DNA of 14,769 nt from Phycisphaerales bacterium. GTDB lineage: Bacteria; Planctomycetota; Phycisphaerae; Sedimentisphaerales; Anaerobacaceae. Location: the NCBI GenBank assembly GCA_011057845.1, contig DSDB01000428.1, forward strand, positions 1 to 14,769, given 5' to 3'. Below are positions 14,538 through 14,769 of the stretch, in pieces. Made by a program: the position numbers and the translations under genes. The notes below the pieces were generated by a model. That model worked only from the letters and a program-made list of their open reading frames with translations, searched no databases and had not been told where the DNA came from. The stretch's first letter is position 1. The number at the start of each line of letters is the position of its first letter.

Positions 14538-14566
14538 ATTATACCTGTCGCTACGACCGGACGCCA
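14538..14566 (-). promoter_or_regulatory. Promoter of the sat-cysC operon
   Basis: On the minus strand a perfect -10 box TATAAT (14543-14538) lies in an AT-rich island. CTGGCG, 18 bp upstream, is a weak -35 (three of six). A start near 14531 gives a leader of about 160 nt before the ATG at 14372. Confidence 0.5.
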
Positions 14567-14625
14567 GCATTTTGTGGCTCTCTTGCATGGCGGCGAGGAA
14601 AATGGGGTGGTCGGGCGCAATTTTG

Positions 14626-14654
14626 TTGCGTTTGGGACAGGCGGATGCTACAGT
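14626..14654 (+). promoter_or_regulatory. Candidate promoter of tRNA-Phe
   Basis: TTGCGT (14626-14631) and TACAGT (14649-14654) are spaced by 17 bp. A start near 14661 would leave about 22 nt of leader, containing a small GCCC/GGGC hairpin, before the tRNA. Confidence 0.45.
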
Positions 14655-14682
14655 AGCTTCTGTTCGCCCATTCGGGCTACGG

Positions 14683-14755
<73 letters not shown>

Positions 14756-14769
14756 TTGCATCAACCAAA

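Larger units (their letters stand above)
14373..14682. other. Divergent gap between sat-cysC and tRNA-Phe
   Basis: No protein gene is supported in this 310-bp stretch. It carries the minus-strand promoter of the sulfate genes (14538-14543), a leader of about 160 nt that is GC-rich and can form several short hairpins but matches no riboswitch I recognise, and the plus-strand tRNA promoter (14626-14654). Confidence 0.45.

Overview
This is a GC-rich chromosomal window (roughly 60% GC by eye). It looks like a free-living bacterium of the Planctomycetota/PVC group, quite possibly Phycisphaerae. That placement is an inference from gene content: Tat-exported TIM-barrel 'sugar phosphate isomerase' proteins, a secreted parallel beta-helix protein, a fused ATP sulfurylase/APS kinase and a ParA fused to a glycogen-binding-type module. 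There was no database search behind it. I see no phage, IS element or CRISPR array.

Layout. 1-931: no convincing gene, but a good minus-strand promoter at 311-340, two DnaA-box-like 11-bp repeats at 815-837, and a promoter for the next gene. 932-2008 (+): MscS-type mechanosensitive channel. 2316-2759 (+): Hsp20 chaperone behind a textbook sigma-54 (-24/-12) promoter. 2772-2848: a large imperfect inverted repeat of CCGCAGAGA-type units. 2867-2983 (-): a candidate 38-residue coiled-coil protein. 3068-3949 (-): Tat-exported TIM-barrel protein. 3950-4500: long regulatory gap. 4501-5856 (+): ParA/Soj ATPase with a C-terminal CBM48/AMPK-beta-like carbohydrate-binding domain. 6011-6154 (-): small cysteine-containing ORF. 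6243-7151 (-): hydroxypyruvate-isomerase-like Tat-exported protein, divergent from 7389-9164 (+), a secreted beta-helix protein.

9221-14372 (-) holds four co-directional genes. In transcription order they are sat-cysC fusion, SLC13-type transporter with two RCK_C domains, CysQ-like bisphosphate nucleotidase, and WbuC-family cupin. The first three form a coherent set: sulfate uptake, activation to APS and PAPS, and disposal of the PAP by-product. No PAPS or APS reductase is in view, so the module could serve sulfation as well as cysteine synthesis. The 165-bp gap between transporter and nucleotidase is packed with short repeats and hairpins. A tRNA-Phe (GAA) at 14683-14755 (+) lies divergent to the sulfate genes.

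The most unusual item is the ParA-CBM48 fusion. A ParA motor that would normally position plasmids, chromosomes or organelles carries a domain whose relatives bind glycogen, and the key sugar-binding tryptophans appear to be kept. One hypothesis is a ParA-type system that positions or segregates glycogen granules.
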